Positions 17,305 to 27,007 are shown, counted from the first letter of the stretch. The stretch: DNA of 64,000 nt from Rhodopseudomonas palustris (GCF_003591005.1 NZ_QYYD01000006.1:144326-208325), one strand, 5' to 3'. Program-made: numbers and translations. Notes: generated by a model not told the origin, from the letters alone.

Positions 17305-17556
17305 ATGGTCGATCGCCCCCGGAACGCCGCCACAGACCAGCCGCGCGACCTGGCCGACCGCATGGCGCGGCGCAGCAAAGCGGACGGTTTCGTGCGCCAG
17401 ACTTTCGTGCTGCCGCGGCTCGACGCCCGCGCCAAGGCGCGTGAATTTTTCGAGGCCTGGCCCAAGGCCGCCTATATGTCGGGCGTCGAGAGCTGGCGCG
17501 AACTGCCGGGAGATACCATCGAGTTCACGATGCGGCGGCTGCCGACGGCGGACTGA
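17305..17556 (+). CDS. Small conserved-looking hypothetical protein
   Basis: An 83-residue ORF, divergent from ku. It has no signal peptide or membrane segment. The body contains ADRMARRSKADGFVRQTF and a C-terminal half rich in aromatic and acidic residues (REFFEAWPKAAYMSGVESW). Codon use looks like that of neighbours. The ATG at 17305 is preceded by GGAGTACCAGG, an acceptable ribosome site; an upstream in-frame ATG at 17266 is less likely. The function is not recognised. It lies directly before radC in the same direction and could be co-transcribed with it. Confidence 0.6.
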   Translation: MVDRPRNAATDQPRDLADRMARRSKADGFVRQTFVLPRLDARAKAREFFEAWPKAAYMSGVESWRELPGDTIEFTMRRLPTAD

Positions 17557-17638
17557 GCGCGTGGGATAGCGGGAGATTCCCGGTTGCAAAACCGGCTGCG
17601 CCCGGCATGGTTGAGCCAGTCAGGAAAACGCATCGGCC

Positions 17639-18358
17639 ATGTCAGCACACAGCGGTGAGCGTTTGCATCAGCCCGGCTTTGCCGAGGCGCCGCATTATCA
17701 CGGTCATCGCGAACGGCTGCGCGAACGGTTTCGCGAGTCCGGCGCCGACGCGCTATCGGACTACGAGCTGCTCGAACTGGTGCTGTTCCGCGCGCTGCCG
17801 CGGCGCGACGTCAAGCCGCTCGCCAAGGCGCTGATCGCGCGGTTCGGGTCGTTCGCCGAGGCGGTGCATGCGCCCGACGCGCGGCTGCGCGAAGTCGGCG
17901 GGCTCGGCGAAGCAGCGATTACCGAGATCAAGCTGATCGCCGCGGCAGCGGCGCGGGTCACCAAAGGGCAGCTGAAGAGCAGGCCGATCCTATCATCCTG
18001 GTCGGTGGTGATCGATTACTGCCGCACCATCATGGCGTTCGCCGACAAGGAGCAGTTCCGCATCCTGTTTCTCGACAAGCGCAATCAGTTGATCGCCGAC
18101 GAATTGCAGCAGGTCGGCACCGTCGATCACACGCCGGTCTATCCGCGCGAGATCGTCAAACGCGCGCTCGAACTCTCCGCCACCGCAGTCATCCTGGTGC
18201 ACAACCATCCGTCCGGCGATCCCACCCCGTCGCAGGCCGACATTCAGATGACCAAGCAGATCGTCGCCATCGCCGGTCCGCTCGGCGTCGTGGTCCACGA
18301 CCACATCATCGTCGGCAAGAACGGACATGCGAGTCTCAAGGGGATGAAGTTGTTTTAA
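17639..18358 (+). CDS. radC: RadC family protein (JAB/MPN domain)
   Basis: A 239-residue member of the RadC/YeeS family. An N-terminal helix-hairpin-helix region (about 25-95, with [11 protein letters not shown] and [13 protein letters not shown]) precedes a JAB/MPN metalloprotease-like domain with the zinc motif [16 protein letters not shown] (about residues 182-197). The family name came from a DNA repair phenotype later assigned to another gene, so its biochemical role is open. The nearby ku gene is suggestive but is on the opposite strand. A small hairpin, CCGGTT/AACCGG, lies upstream near 17580. Confidence 0.93.
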   Translation: MSAHSGERLHQPGFAEAPHYHGHRERLRERFRESGADALSDYELLELVLFRALPRRDVKPLAKALIARFGSFAEAVHAPDARLREVGGLGEAAITEIKLIAAAAARVTKGQLKSRPILSSWSVVIDYCRTIMAFADKEQFRILFLDKRNQLIADELQQVGTVDHTPVYPREIVKRALELSATAVILVHNHPSGDPTPSQADIQMTKQIVAIAGPLGVVVHDHIIVGKNGHASLKGMKLF

Positions 18359-18371
18359 GGGCGCCACCTCC

Positions 18372-18451
18372 GTCATTGCGAGCGAAGCGAAGCAATCCAG
18401 CGCCGTGCACTGCGCTGGATTGCTTCGTCGCTTCGCTCCTCGCAATGACGG
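18372..18451. repeat. Family D palindromic repeat, copy 1
   Basis: An 80-bp inverted repeat: GTCATTGCGAGCGAAGCGAA...AATCCAGCG and its complement ending CTCGCAATGACG. It separates the convergent radC and crotonase genes. A second copy is at 43079. It shares the GTCAT/ATGAC ends with families B and C although the internal sequence is different. Confidence 0.85.
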
Positions 18452-18480
18452 GGAAAGGCCGTACTAACTACCCGTTCGCC

Positions 18481-19263
18481 TCAAAACGCCCCGTGTCGGC
18501 CTTCGCCTGCGCTGAAGCGTTCGGCGCCTTCCAATGTTTCGCCGCTGTCGATCACTTGCAGGCCGCCGCGCATTTCGTGCATCAGCGCGTCTTCTTCGGA
18601 CATGTCCCATTGCTCCAGCGCCGACAGCCGGTCGGCGCGCAGGCAGGTCTGCGGGAACGCGGCGATTTCCTTGGCGAGCGTGATGGCGCACAGCGCCGCC
18701 TCGCCGCGGTGGACCAGGCGGTTGGCGAGGCCGATGCGGTGCGCCTCGATGCCCGACACGGCGCGGCCGGTGAGGATCAGGTCCATGGCGTGGGAATGGC
18801 CGATCAGCCGCGGCAGCCGCACGGTGCCGAGATCGATCAGCGGCACGCCGAAGCGGCGGCAGAACACCCCGAAGGTGGCGTCGTCGGCCGCGACCCGCAT
18901 GTCGGCCCACAGCGCCAGCTCGAGCCCGCCCGCGACCGCAAAGCCCTCGATCGCGGCGATCACCGGCTTACTCAGCCGCAGCCGGCTCGGGCCCATCGGC
19001 GCGATGCTGCCATGGCCGGCGATGTCGCGGCGGCGCTCGGCGTCACCCGCCGCCACCGCCTTGAGGTCGGCGCCGGCGCAGAACGTGCCGCCGGTGCCGG
19101 TCAGCACCGCGACGGAAGAAGTCTCGTCGGCATCGAACGCCAGGAAGGCGTCGTACAGCTTCCTGGCGGTGGCGCCATCGACCGCGTTGCGGCGCTCCGG
19201 CCGGTTGATCGAGACGATCGTCACCGGTCCGTCACGATTGATCAGCACCGTGTCCTTGGTCAT
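18481..19263 (-). CDS. Crotonase / enoyl-CoA hydratase family protein
   Basis: A 260-residue crotonase-fold protein. The oxyanion-hole motif TFCAGADLKAV (about residue 65) and the GGLELALWADMRV helix (about 112) are present. Of the two classical hydratase glutamates, the first (in GGLELA) is kept, but the second, normally in FGQPE, is replaced by the sequence FGVFC. The C-terminal CoA-binding part ends in a short hydrophilic tail. This pattern fits a crotonase subgroup with a different or unproven activity, so simple enoyl-CoA hydratase annotation is doubtful. It is a single gene flanked by repeats on both sides (families D and B). Confidence 0.88.
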   Translation of the reverse strand: MTKDTVLINRDGPVTIVSINRPERRNAVDGATARKLYDAFLAFDADETSSVAVLTGTGGTFCAGADLKAVAAGDAERRRDIAGHGSIAPMGPSRLRLSKPVIAAIEGFAVAGGLELALWADMRVAADDATFGVFCRRFGVPLIDLGTVRLPRLIGHSHAMDLILTGRAVSGIEAHRIGLANRLVHRGEAALCAITLAKEIAAFPQTCLRADRLSALEQWDMSEEDALMHEMRGGLQVIDSGETLEGAERFSAGEGRHGAF

Positions 19264-19367
19264 GAAAAGCTCCGTCGTCTTGCGGGGTCAGGCGGATGTT
19301 GCGGACGTGATATCAGCTGCGGCTTGGCGGCCGACGTTGATTATTATCAAATGTCGGCCCCACGGTC

Positions 19368-19484
19368 GTCATTCCGGGGCGCGCGAAGCGCGAACCCGGA
19401 ATCCCGACATGTTCTGCGACTCCTCGGTTTCCACAACTGCGGGATTCCGGGTTCGTGCGCGTTCCGCGCGCGCCCCGGAATGAC
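19368..19484. repeat. Family B palindromic repeat, copy 1
   Basis: A 117-bp unit: GTCATTCCGGGGCGCGC...AACCCGGAATCC, a variable centre of about 45 bases, then GGATTCCGGGTTCG...GCGCGCCCCGGAATGAC. It separates purC (end) from the start region of the crotonase gene. Other copies are at 41374, 42130, 46466, 50717 and 59331. Confidence 0.88.
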
Positions 19485-19510
19485 CGGGAGGGGGCGCGGG
19501 TTGGGCGGAG

Positions 19511-20428
19511 TTACTTCACAACCAGCTCAGTCCCGGTCAGCCGCCGATAGGCTTCGAGGTAGCGCTTCGACGTGGCTTCGACGACTTCGCCCGGCAGCTT
19601 CGGCGGCGGGGCTTCGCCGTTCCAGCGGCCGGCGCGGCGCTCGGCGTCGAGGTGATCGCGCAGCGGCTGCTTGTCGAAGGAGGGCTGCGGCCGGCCCGGC
19701 TGATAAGCATCGGCGGCCCAGAACCGCGACGAATCCGGCGTCATCACCTCGTCGATCAAAATGATGCGGCCGTCGCTGTCGCGGCCGAATTCGAACTTGG
19801 TATCGGCGATGATGATGCCGCGGTCGCGGGCGATTTCTTCGCCCAGCGTGTAGATCGCGCGGGTCATGTGTTCGAGCGTGTAGGCATCCTCCTCGCCGAC
19901 GATCTCGCGCATCCGGGCCACGGTGATGTTTTCGTCGTGGCCGGTCTCCGCCTTGGTGGCGGGCGAGAAAATCGGCGGCGTCAGCTTGTCGCTTTCCAAA
20001 AGACCCTCGGCCAACTGCTCGCCGGCCAGCGTGCCGCTTGCGGCGTATTCCTTCCAGGCCGAGCCGGTGATGTAGCCGCGGATCACGCACTCGATCGGAA
20101 ACACCGTGGTGCGCTTGCACAGCATGGTCCGGCCGGCGATCTCGGCGCGGTGCGGCGCCAGCGCCGGCACGGCCTCGATGATGGCGTCGGTGTCGGCGCT
20201 GATCATGTGATGCGGCACCACGCCGCCGAGTTGGCTGAACCAGAACGCGCTGACCTGGGTGAGCACCGCGCCCTTCATCGGGATGGTCTCGCCCATCACC
20301 ACGTCGAACGCGCTGATCCGGTCGGTGGTGACGAGCAGCAGCCGGTCGTCGTCGACGGCGTAGATGTCGCGGACCTTGCCGCGGCCGATCTTGGTCAGCG
20401 GCAGGTCGCTCGAGAGCATGGTGGTCAT
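19511..20428 (-). CDS. purC: Phosphoribosylaminoimidazole-succinocarboxamide synthase
   Basis: SAICAR synthetase, the purine biosynthesis step that joins aspartate to CAIR using ATP. The 305-residue form is of the longer type (E. coli has 237). Visible signatures are [28 protein letters not shown] near the N-terminus, [15 protein letters not shown] at about 110-125, and the ADTKFEFG and [12 protein letters not shown] substrate-binding motifs at about 205-235. The ATG at 20428 gives the normal N-terminus. It is followed upstream by the pirin gene on the same strand, 63 bases away, possibly in one transcript. Confidence 0.97.
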   Translation of the reverse strand: MTTMLSSDLPLTKIGRGKVRDIYAVDDDRLLLVTTDRISAFDVVMGETIPMKGAVLTQVSAFWFSQLGGVVPHHMISADTDAIIEAVPALAPHRAEIAGRTMLCKRTTVFPIECVIRGYITGSAWKEYAASGTLAGEQLAEGLLESDKLTPPIFSPATKAETGHDENITVARMREIVGEEDAYTLEHMTRAIYTLGEEIARDRGIIIADTKFEFGRDSDGRIILIDEVMTPDSSRFWAADAYQPGRPQPSFDKQPLRDHLDAERRAGRWNGEAPPPKLPGEVVEATSKRYLEAYRRLTGTELVVK

Positions 20429-20491
20429 GGCGGTCTCACGCAGCAGGCGACCGCCGGACGGCGGTGCGCAACAATCGGGAGCGCCAGTTTA

Positions 20492-21409
20492 TCACTCCGG
20501 CAGCGGAATGAACTCGCTCTCGTTCGGAACGGCGTCGAAACGGCCGGTTTTCCAGTCCTGTTTGGCCTGTTCAATGCGCTCTTTGCTGGACGAGACGAAA
20601 TTCCACCAGATGTGGCGCGGCCCTTCCAGCGCGTCACCGCCCAGAAACATCATGCGGGTGTCCGTCTTGACCCGGACGGTGATGCGGTCGCCGGGGCGGA
20701 AGATCAAAAGCTGCGGCCCGACATGGCGGTCGCCGGCGATCTCGATCTCGCCGTCGACCAGATAGATCGCGCGCTCCTCGTGGTCGGGATCGAGCGGCAC
20801 CGACGTGCCGGCGCGGGCGGTGACCTCGGCGTAGAACCAGGGTGACACCATCGTCACCGGCGACGACTTGCCGAACGCATTGCCCGCGATCACCCGGGCG
20901 GTGAAGGCGCTGGTCTCGATGGTCGGCAGCGTCGCAGCGGCGAAATGCTGGAAGGAGGGTGCGATCTCCTCGCTGCCTTTGGGCAGCGCGATCCAGCTCT
21001 GCAGGCCGAGCATCGCCTGGCCGTCGCGGCGTTCGACATCGGGCGTGCGCTCGGAATGCGCGATGCCGCGGCCGGCGGTCATCAGGTTCATGGCGCCGGG
21101 CGCGATCTCCTGGATGTTGCCCTCGCTGTCGCGGTGCATGATCTTGCCGTCGAACAGATAGGTGACGGTGGCGAGCCCGATATGCGGGTGCGGCCGCACG
21201 TCCATGCCTTTGCCGGCGATGAACTGCACCGGGCCGAAGTGATCGAAGAAAATGAACGGCCCGACCATCTGCCGCTTGCCGTGCGGCAGCGCGCGGCGCA
21301 CCGCGAAGCCGTCGCCGAGGTCCCGCGTGCGCGGCACGATGACGAGATCGAGCGCGTCGCAGGTCTGCGGATCGCCGAGCTCGGGATCGATCGATGGCAT
21401 CCAGCTCAT
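20492..21409 (-). CDS. Pirin family protein
   Basis: Bicupin protein of 305 residues. The N-terminal cupin carries the metal-binding signature HPHIGLATVTYLFDG (about 78-92) and the second histidine set in RGIAHSERTP (about 113-122). The C-terminal pirin domain follows. Family members bind iron; some have quercetinase activity and others act as redox-sensitive regulators. Which applies cannot be decided here. It lies directly upstream of purC on the same strand. The 5' side is occupied by a family C repeat. Confidence 0.93.
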   Translation of the reverse strand: MSWMPSIDPELGDPQTCDALDLVIVPRTRDLGDGFAVRRALPHGKRQMVGPFIFFDHFGPVQFIAGKGMDVRPHPHIGLATVTYLFDGKIMHRDSEGNIQEIAPGAMNLMTAGRGIAHSERTPDVERRDGQAMLGLQSWIALPKGSEEIAPSFQHFAAATLPTIETSAFTARVIAGNAFGKSSPVTMVSPWFYAEVTARAGTSVPLDPDHEERAIYLVDGEIEIAGDRHVGPQLLIFRPGDRITVRVKTDTRMMFLGGDALEGPRHIWWNFVSSSKERIEQAKQDWKTGRFDAVPNESEFIPLPE

Positions 21410-21469
21410 GGTCGGACCTCTTTCTTCCTACAGCCGGCGATACGCGCGGCTCGGTCAACTTGTTACTCC

Positions 21470-21559
21470 GTCATGGCCGGGATTGTCCCGGCCATCCACG
21501 CCTTCAGCGTCTCTCCCGCATCAAGGCGTGGATGCCCGGCACAAGGCCGGGCATGACGG
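21470..21559. repeat. Family C palindromic repeat, copy 2
   Basis: A 90-bp imperfect palindrome starting GTCATGGCCGGGATTGTCCC and ending GCCGGGCATGACGG, with GGCGTGGATGCCCGG in the right arm. It lies between the pirin start and the malonyl-CoA decarboxylase stop. Confidence 0.88.
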
Positions 21560-21603
21560 CGTTTGTGACGACGTGCGCCCGCATCACAAAGTCCGCGTAC
21601 GTG

Positions 21604-23022
21604 TCACGCCGGCGGGGCGATCGCCAGCGGGGCGGAGGCTTTGCCGTTGGTCTTGCGCGGCTCGCTGGTCAGCGGCTTCGACGGCAGCTGTTTGCGCACC
21701 GCGGAGGCGGCGGCGATCTGGGCGCGTTCGGCAAAGGCCTCGTGGTTGGCCTCGATCTCGCCGAGCGCATACAGATAGTTCACCATCAGTCCGTGCGACT
21801 GCCGCATACCATTGGGCGAGCGGTCGCCGAGGAAGTTCAGAGCCTCGAGCCGCGCGCCGTTGCCGAGATGGAAGCGCGCCACCGGGTCGAGCGGCAGGCC
21901 GCGCGGGTTCTTGGCCTGCAGGAAGTAAGCGGCCGCGAGCGGCAGCAGCAGCGGCTTGATGTGATCGGCCATGTCCTGATCCTCGAACCAGTTCGGCCGG
22001 TCGAGCACCTCCAGCGCGGCGCGCGCCGAAGCGTCGAGCAGCACCGAATCGGGGTTGGCGCGTTCGCGCGCCAGCCATTTGGCGAAGCCCGGCACCGGCG
22101 ACAGCGTGACAAAGCTCTGCACGTTGGGCAGCTCGCGCTTGATCTCCTCGACCACCTGCTTGATCAGGAAGTTGCCGAACGAGATGCCGGCGAGGCCCTT
22201 CTGGGTGTTGGAGATCGAGTAGAACACCGCCGTGGTTGCGTCCTTCGGCGCGATCGGCTCGCGGTCGAGGTCGAGCAGCGGCGCGATTGCGCCCGGTCGC
22301 TCCGAGGTCAGCGCGACTTCGACGAAGATCAGCGGCTCGTCGACCAGCTGCGGATGGAAGAAGCCGTAGCAGCGCCGATCCGCCGGCGCGAGGCGTGCGC
22401 GCAGATCGTCCCAATTGTGAATGGCGTGAACCTGCTCGTAGCGAATGATCTTTTCCAGGATGTTCGCCGGCGTATTCCAGTCGATCCGTTGCAGCACCAG
22501 GAAGCCCCGATTGAACCACGAGGTGAACAGATGCACGAAGTCGTCGTCGACATGCTTGAGCTGCGGATGATCGCCGAGATGCCGCAGCACGCCCTCGCGC
22601 ATCCGCACCAGCGACGCGGTGCCGCCCGGCGCGAGATTGAGCCGGCGGATCAGTTCCTGGCGGCGCGGTTCGGCAGCTTCGAGCAGACGCCCGGCGGCGT
22701 CCGGTGATGCACCGCTGATGTGGAACGCTTCGACCGCGGCGGTGAGCTGCGCGAGATCAGGGCCGAACTGTTCGGCGAGCGCATCGAGAAAGCCGATCTG
22801 GTCGGGCTCCTCGGCGTTGTCGTAACCGGACAACAGCGTGCTCGCCAGCGCGACGCCGGTGGCCTCGCCGCGGCGGGACAGCAACGTTTCGCCGAGCGCG
22901 ATCAGTTCCTCTTTGCTCTTCGGCTGATGGGTGTGCGATTTGAACAGGCTGCGTCCGCGCTCGGTGAGGCTGGTGAACAGCCCGCCAAGGAATTCCGACG
23001 CGCGATCGACGGTCGCTGCCAT
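21604..23022 (-). CDS. matA: Malonyl-CoA decarboxylase
   Basis: Converts malonyl-CoA to acetyl-CoA and CO2. The 472-residue product has the helical N-terminal domain and the GNAT-like catalytic domain of the family. Visible catalytic-region motifs are QSFVTLSPVPGFAKWL (conserved Ser, about residue 290) and FHLGNGARLEALNFLGDRS followed by MRQSHGLMVNYLYALGEIE (conserved His, about 430). Length and start agree with bacterial members. In many rhizobia-like genomes matA pairs with matB; here matB is 22 kb away on the other strand and a different acyl-CoA synthetase gene is the neighbour. Confidence 0.93.
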   Translation of the reverse strand: MAATVDRASEFLGGLFTSLTERGRSLFKSHTHQPKSKEELIALGETLLSRRGEATGVALASTLLSGYDNAEEPDQIGFLDALAEQFGPDLAQLTAAVEAFHISGASPDAAGRLLEAAEPRRQELIRRLNLAPGGTASLVRMREGVLRHLGDHPQLKHVDDDFVHLFTSWFNRGFLVLQRIDWNTPANILEKIIRYEQVHAIHNWDDLRARLAPADRRCYGFFHPQLVDEPLIFVEVALTSERPGAIAPLLDLDREPIAPKDATTAVFYSISNTQKGLAGISFGNFLIKQVVEEIKRELPNVQSFVTLSPVPGFAKWLARERANPDSVLLDASARAALEVLDRPNWFEDQDMADHIKPLLLPLAAAYFLQAKNPRGLPLDPVARFHLGNGARLEALNFLGDRSPNGMRQSHGLMVNYLYALGEIEANHEAFAERAQIAAASAVRKQLPSKPLTSEPRKTNGKASAPLAIAPPA

Positions 23023-23178
23023 ATGACGTGTCCCCGCAGTTTCGATAGATGAGAGTGCGTCGCGAAATCATAATCAGTCCGCGTTACGTCTTCCAGACGC
23101 TTCACGCCGCACTCGGTTCGGGCACGGCTTCGTGATCGGCGTGGCGAGCGCCGGCGCACCATTCGGTCGATCAACGGG

Positions 23179-24741
23179 TCAGGGCGCGCGCAAGGCGCGG
23201 CGGAAAAGTTTGCCGGTCGGGCCGGTCGGCAGCTCCGGCACGGCGTGAAAATGCTTCGGCACCTTGAAGCCGGCGAAATGGTGATGCCGCCGCAAGTAAT
23301 CGCCGAGCTCGGCGGCGGGCGGCAAATCGCCGCGCGGGACGATGAACGCCTCGATGCGCTGCCCGATCGCCGCATCGGGCTGGCCGACCACGGCGCATTG
23401 CGCCACCGCCGGATGCGTCAGCAGCGCATGCTCGATCTCCTCGCCGGAGACTTTGATGCCGCCGCTGTTGATGACGTTGTCGATCCGCCCCGTCACCCAG
23501 AGAAACCCGTCGGCATCGAGCCGGCCGAGATCGCCAGAGCGCCACCAGCCATCTCGGAACTTCTCGCGCGTCAGCTCCGGGTCTTTCCAATAGCCGATCG
23601 CCAGCGAAGGGCCGGACACCGCGATCTCGCCGCTGTCGCCCTCCGCTGCTACGTCGTCGAACGAGCCGTTGAGGATGCAGACGTCGGCGCCGACCACCGG
23701 CCGGCCGCTGGAGCCGATCTTGCCCCGCTGCATCAAGTCGGTTGTGCCGGCGATCACGGCCGATGCGGTGAAGGCTTCGCCGGACAGATAGATGCAGGCG
23801 ATGTTGCGGCAGAACTTGTCGTACAGCGTGCGCACGTCGGTCGGCGCCGGCGCTTCGCCAGATATCGTCACCAGCGTCAGCGAAGACAAATCGTAAGCCT
23901 CAGGCTTCGCATCGAACACCATTCGCCACATAGTCGGCACCAGCGGCGCCATCGAGATTCGCTCGCGCTGTACCGATTCGAGGAATGCCTGCGGGGTGAA
24001 CACCTGGCCAAAGCAGACCTTGGCTTTGGCGGCAACGAACGGCAGCACGATGATGGCCCAGGCCGCGAACGACGGCTGCATGTACAACAGCGTCGCGCCC
24101 TCCGGCGGGATCGGGCCCATCGTCACCTGGCCGCCTTTGGCGGCTTCCAGCAGCGTCTTCTGGCTGTGCATGATGCCCTTAGGCCGGCCGGTGGTGCCCG
24201 ACGACAGCACGATCGCGGCGATGTCCGAGGGCTGCGGCGGCGCCGCGAGCACGTCGTAGCGCGCAGCCTCCGCCACCGCCGCCGCGTAGTCGTCGGCAAC
24301 GCCGTCACCGGCGCCGAGACTGATCCGCGCGATCGGCCGGCCCGCGCGCGCGATCGCCTCGCCGGCCAGCGCCGCCAGATCCGCATCATGCACCAGCACG
24401 GCGGCGCCGAGCCAGGCCAGCACCTCGCCGAGCCGCTCCGGCGTCTCGCGAACATGCAGGCTCGACGCGATCCGCCCGCTCAGCGGCGCCGCAAACCAGG
24501 CCACCGCATGCCGCGCCGAACTGCGGCACAAAAACGCCACGACGCTGCCCGGCGCAGCACCGGCGCTCACATAGGCCTGCGCCAGCGCGCGGGCCTGATC
24601 GAACGCATCGCTGCCGGTGATGCGGTCGGCGTCATCGACAAACAATTCATCACGCCCGCGCCACTGCGCCGAGCGGATGAACAGGTCGCTGAGGGTTTCG
24701 ATGAACGGGGTGCGGATCTTGATGTTGCGAGCGCTCTGCAT
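23179..24741 (-). CDS. Class I AMP-forming acyl-CoA synthetase
   Basis: ANL-superfamily acyl-CoA ligase of 520 residues that activates a carboxylic acid through an acyl-adenylate. The P-loop-like motif VLSSGTTGRPKGIMHSQK (about 180-197), the GWWRSGDLGRLDADGFLWVTGR hinge motif (about 385-405) and the C-terminal lysine region GPTGKLFRRAL are visible. The start at 24741 (MQSARNIKIRTP) is preferred over 24783. Substrate cannot be read from the sequence. It is 156 bases upstream of malonyl-CoA decarboxylase on the same strand, but matB elsewhere is the better malonate ligase candidate. Confidence 0.85.
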   Translation of the reverse strand: MQSARNIKIRTPFIETLSDLFIRSAQWRGRDELFVDDADRITGSDAFDQARALAQAYVSAGAAPGSVVAFLCRSSARHAVAWFAAPLSGRIASSLHVRETPERLGEVLAWLGAAVLVHDADLAALAGEAIARAGRPIARISLGAGDGVADDYAAAVAEAARYDVLAAPPQPSDIAAIVLSSGTTGRPKGIMHSQKTLLEAAKGGQVTMGPIPPEGATLLYMQPSFAAWAIIVLPFVAAKAKVCFGQVFTPQAFLESVQRERISMAPLVPTMWRMVFDAKPEAYDLSSLTLVTISGEAPAPTDVRTLYDKFCRNIACIYLSGEAFTASAVIAGTTDLMQRGKIGSSGRPVVGADVCILNGSFDDVAAEGDSGEIAVSGPSLAIGYWKDPELTREKFRDGWWRSGDLGRLDADGFLWVTGRIDNVINSGGIKVSGEEIEHALLTHPAVAQCAVVGQPDAAIGQRIEAFIVPRGDLPPAAELGDYLRRHHHFAGFKVPKHFHAVPELPTGPTGKLFRRALRAP

Positions 24742-24846
24742 GATCGCCGACGCTACCCGTCGAATACCGGATACGTCCAGCAAACGTGTTGCTGCAGTGC
24801 GATCGTGAGCAGCGACAATACGTGCCGCTTACTAACGCTGCGCGAA

Positions 24847-25452
24847 TTAGTTCGCCAGCACTTCGGCCGTGACGTCTTCGACGTGGTGCAGCAGGCAGAT
24901 CAGGCGGCCGTCGGCGTCGTGGACCGGGGTGTTGATCGGCTGCCAATAGCGCTCGACGAAGTTGCCGGTAGTGTCGCGGACGTCGTAGCGCTGCACCTGC
25001 ATGGCGTGCGGCTGGCCGGTCTCGACCACCGAACTCAGCGATGCGTAAAGGTTGCTGACGCCGTCGGCGGTGTCGATCGCCGGATTGTCCGGGAAGACAT
25101 CGAACAGCGGCAGCCCGATGATGTCATTGCGGTTGGCAAAGGTGGCGCGCGCATAGGCGTTGTTGATATCGATGATCTTCAGCCCCGGGCCGGGGTCGAT
25201 CAGCATGTAGGGATGCGGCGAGGTTTCGAAGTTCGGACGGAGCTGACCGATCACCGATGCCAGATCGCCGTTCGGCCGCTTCGGCGGCACCGGCGACAGA
25301 TTGGCGCCGGACATCTGCGAGTTCAGCAGCGCCAGTTCACGCTTCGCCGACGACAACAGCATCAGCAAGGTCCGCCGCAGCGTCGAATCGGAGGCCTCGC
25401 CGAGCAGGCGGCCGAAATGCGCAATATTCTGTTCGCAAACGAACCGCTGCAT
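24847..25452 (-). CDS. Stand-alone PAS-domain protein
   Basis: A 201-residue cytosolic protein with a helical N-terminal part (about 1-75) and one PAS domain at about 85-195 (YMLIDPGPGLKIIDINNAYAR, then RYWQPINTPVHDADGRLICLLHHVEDVT). No kinase, cyclase or DNA-binding domain is attached. Such isolated PAS proteins in this group are probable ligand or redox sensors that act through a partner. The ATG at 25452 is used; a GTG at 25464 would add four residues. The next gene upstream ends 78 bases away. Confidence 0.75.
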   Translation of the reverse strand: MQRFVCEQNIAHFGRLLGEASDSTLRRTLLMLLSSAKRELALLNSQMSGANLSPVPPKRPNGDLASVIGQLRPNFETSPHPYMLIDPGPGLKIIDINNAYARATFANRNDIIGLPLFDVFPDNPAIDTADGVSNLYASLSSVVETGQPHAMQVQRYDVRDTTGNFVERYWQPINTPVHDADGRLICLLHHVEDVTAEVLAN

Positions 25453-25529
25453 GGCCCGCCCCACGCAATTGTACGAGCCGAATTAGCTACTCAGGATTGA
25501 AAGTAAGTCAATACCTGGAGTTTGGCGCG

Positions 25530-26894
25530 TCAGCGCGCCAAGCCGGTGACCTCTGACACCTTTCCGAAACGCTCCAGCGTCAGGATCGCGTCGGCGAATG
25601 TCTGAGCGCCGCCGTTCAGCACCGGGCGGGCGAGCTGCAGGAATTTCTGCGCCATCGCCTGATCGGACGGGAAGGAATTCGGCTCGCCCGACGGATCGGC
25701 GTAGATCCGCTCATGGACGCCGTCCTCGGTGGTGATCGAGACCCGGGCGCCGAACGGATGGGTCTTGCCCTCGAGCCGGGAGTCTTGAACCACGTCGAAA
25801 CGGTCGGCCAGCGCGTCGATCGCGGGGTCGCCGAGCCGGCTGTAATCGTCCCAGCCGAAGCTGCCCTGGTCGAGCGCCAGCGCGCCGGTGAAGAACATCG
25901 AGAACTGGCCGCCGACGATCGAGGACGGGTGTCGCTTGGTGGCGGCGTCGCCGGTCAGGGTGATGCCGTTGCGGTGCAGGCCGACCTCGACCTTCTTGAC
26001 CTGCTCGGGCGTCAGATTGTGCTCACACCGCATCGCGATCAGCGCGTCGATCGCCGCGTGGGTGTAGCGGCAGCTCGGATATGGCTTCACGCCGATCTTC
26101 ATGGTCTCGTAGACGCTGCCGAGATCGGCGACCGCTTTGTCCGGATGCGGCGTATCGGTGTAGCCGACCAACAGGCCGTGAATGCCTTCGACGGATTCGC
26201 TGGAGCCAAGGAAGTCGTTCTTGGCCAGCGTCGCGGCGACCACGCCGTTCATCGCGGCGGCGCCGACCTGATAGCGCTTGTTCCAGGCGCCGTTGACCAG
26301 GAATTGCAGTGAGCCGGCGGCCTGGCTGCCGGAGACGCCGAATGCCGAGACGATCTGCTCGGCGCCAAGGCCGTACAGCTTGGCGGCCGCCGCGGCCGCC
26401 CCATAGGTGCCGGCGGTGGCGGTCGGGTGGAAGCCGCGGGCGTAATGCGAGGTCGGGTCTAGCGCGTTGCCGAGCCGACAGCAGACTTCGTAGCCGGCAA
26501 CGATTGCGGTGAGCACATCGCGGCCGGAGGCGCCGACCAGTTCGCCGACCGCGAAGGCGGCCGGCACCACCGGCGCCGAGGGATGCAGCGAGGAATCGGC
26601 GTGGGTGTCGTCAAAATCGAGCGAATGGCCGAACGCACCGTTGAGCAGGGCGGCCACGGCGGGCGTGCGGCGCTTGGCGTCGCCGAACACGGTGGCGTCG
26701 CCATCAGTGTCGAGCGACAGCGCCTGCAGGGTCGCCAGCAGCGCGGGGGTGGATTCGGCGTCGCGCCGGGCGCGGATCGCGCTGCCGAGGAAATCCAGGG
26801 TGAGCAGCTTGGCGCGGGCCAGCACGTCCTGCGGGATGTCGTCGAATTTGAGCGCGGCGACGTAGGCGGCAAGCGTGGCGGTCTCGTTGGCCAT
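25530..26894 (-). CDS. MmgE/PrpD family protein
   Basis: A 454-residue member of the MmgE/PrpD family, which includes 2-methylcitrate dehydratase and cis-aconitate decarboxylase. The N-terminal helical domain carries LDFLGSAIRARRDAES and NGAFGHSLDFDDTH (about 83-97), and the central part has GYEVCCRLGNAL and YGAAAAAAKLYGLGAEQI. No prpB or prpC gene is adjacent, so propionate catabolism is not supported by context. Specific substrate unknown. The FUSC exporter gene starts divergently 114 bases upstream. Confidence 0.88.
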   Translation of the reverse strand: MANETATLAAYVAALKFDDIPQDVLARAKLLTLDFLGSAIRARRDAESTPALLATLQALSLDTDGDATVFGDAKRRTPAVAALLNGAFGHSLDFDDTHADSSLHPSAPVVPAAFAVGELVGASGRDVLTAIVAGYEVCCRLGNALDPTSHYARGFHPTATAGTYGAAAAAAKLYGLGAEQIVSAFGVSGSQAAGSLQFLVNGAWNKRYQVGAAAMNGVVAATLAKNDFLGSSESVEGIHGLLVGYTDTPHPDKAVADLGSVYETMKIGVKPYPSCRYTHAAIDALIAMRCEHNLTPEQVKKVEVGLHRNGITLTGDAATKRHPSSIVGGQFSMFFTGALALDQGSFGWDDYSRLGDPAIDALADRFDVVQDSRLEGKTHPFGARVSITTEDGVHERIYADPSGEPNSFPSDQAMAQKFLQLARPVLNGGAQTFADAILTLERFGKVSEVTGLAR

Positions 26895-27007
26895 CGGGGG
26901 CTCCCTGTTGTTTTGCGCGCACGTTAGGCGGGCCGGCGACTGGGTTCAAGCCACGCCGCCGCACGGCGGGCCTGCGCCGCGGCCGCAATTGCGCTGCAGC
27001 GGACGCT

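Noticed and set aside
23179..24741. Calling this synthetase MatB because it neighbours matA
   Set aside because: The protein at 44885-46396 matches MatB much better in its N-terminus and motifs, so the neighbour was left without a gene symbol.
23245..25500. 751-codon plus-strand frame across the acyl-CoA synthetase and PAS genes
   Set aside because: Shadow; spans two genes of the other strand and has no domain.
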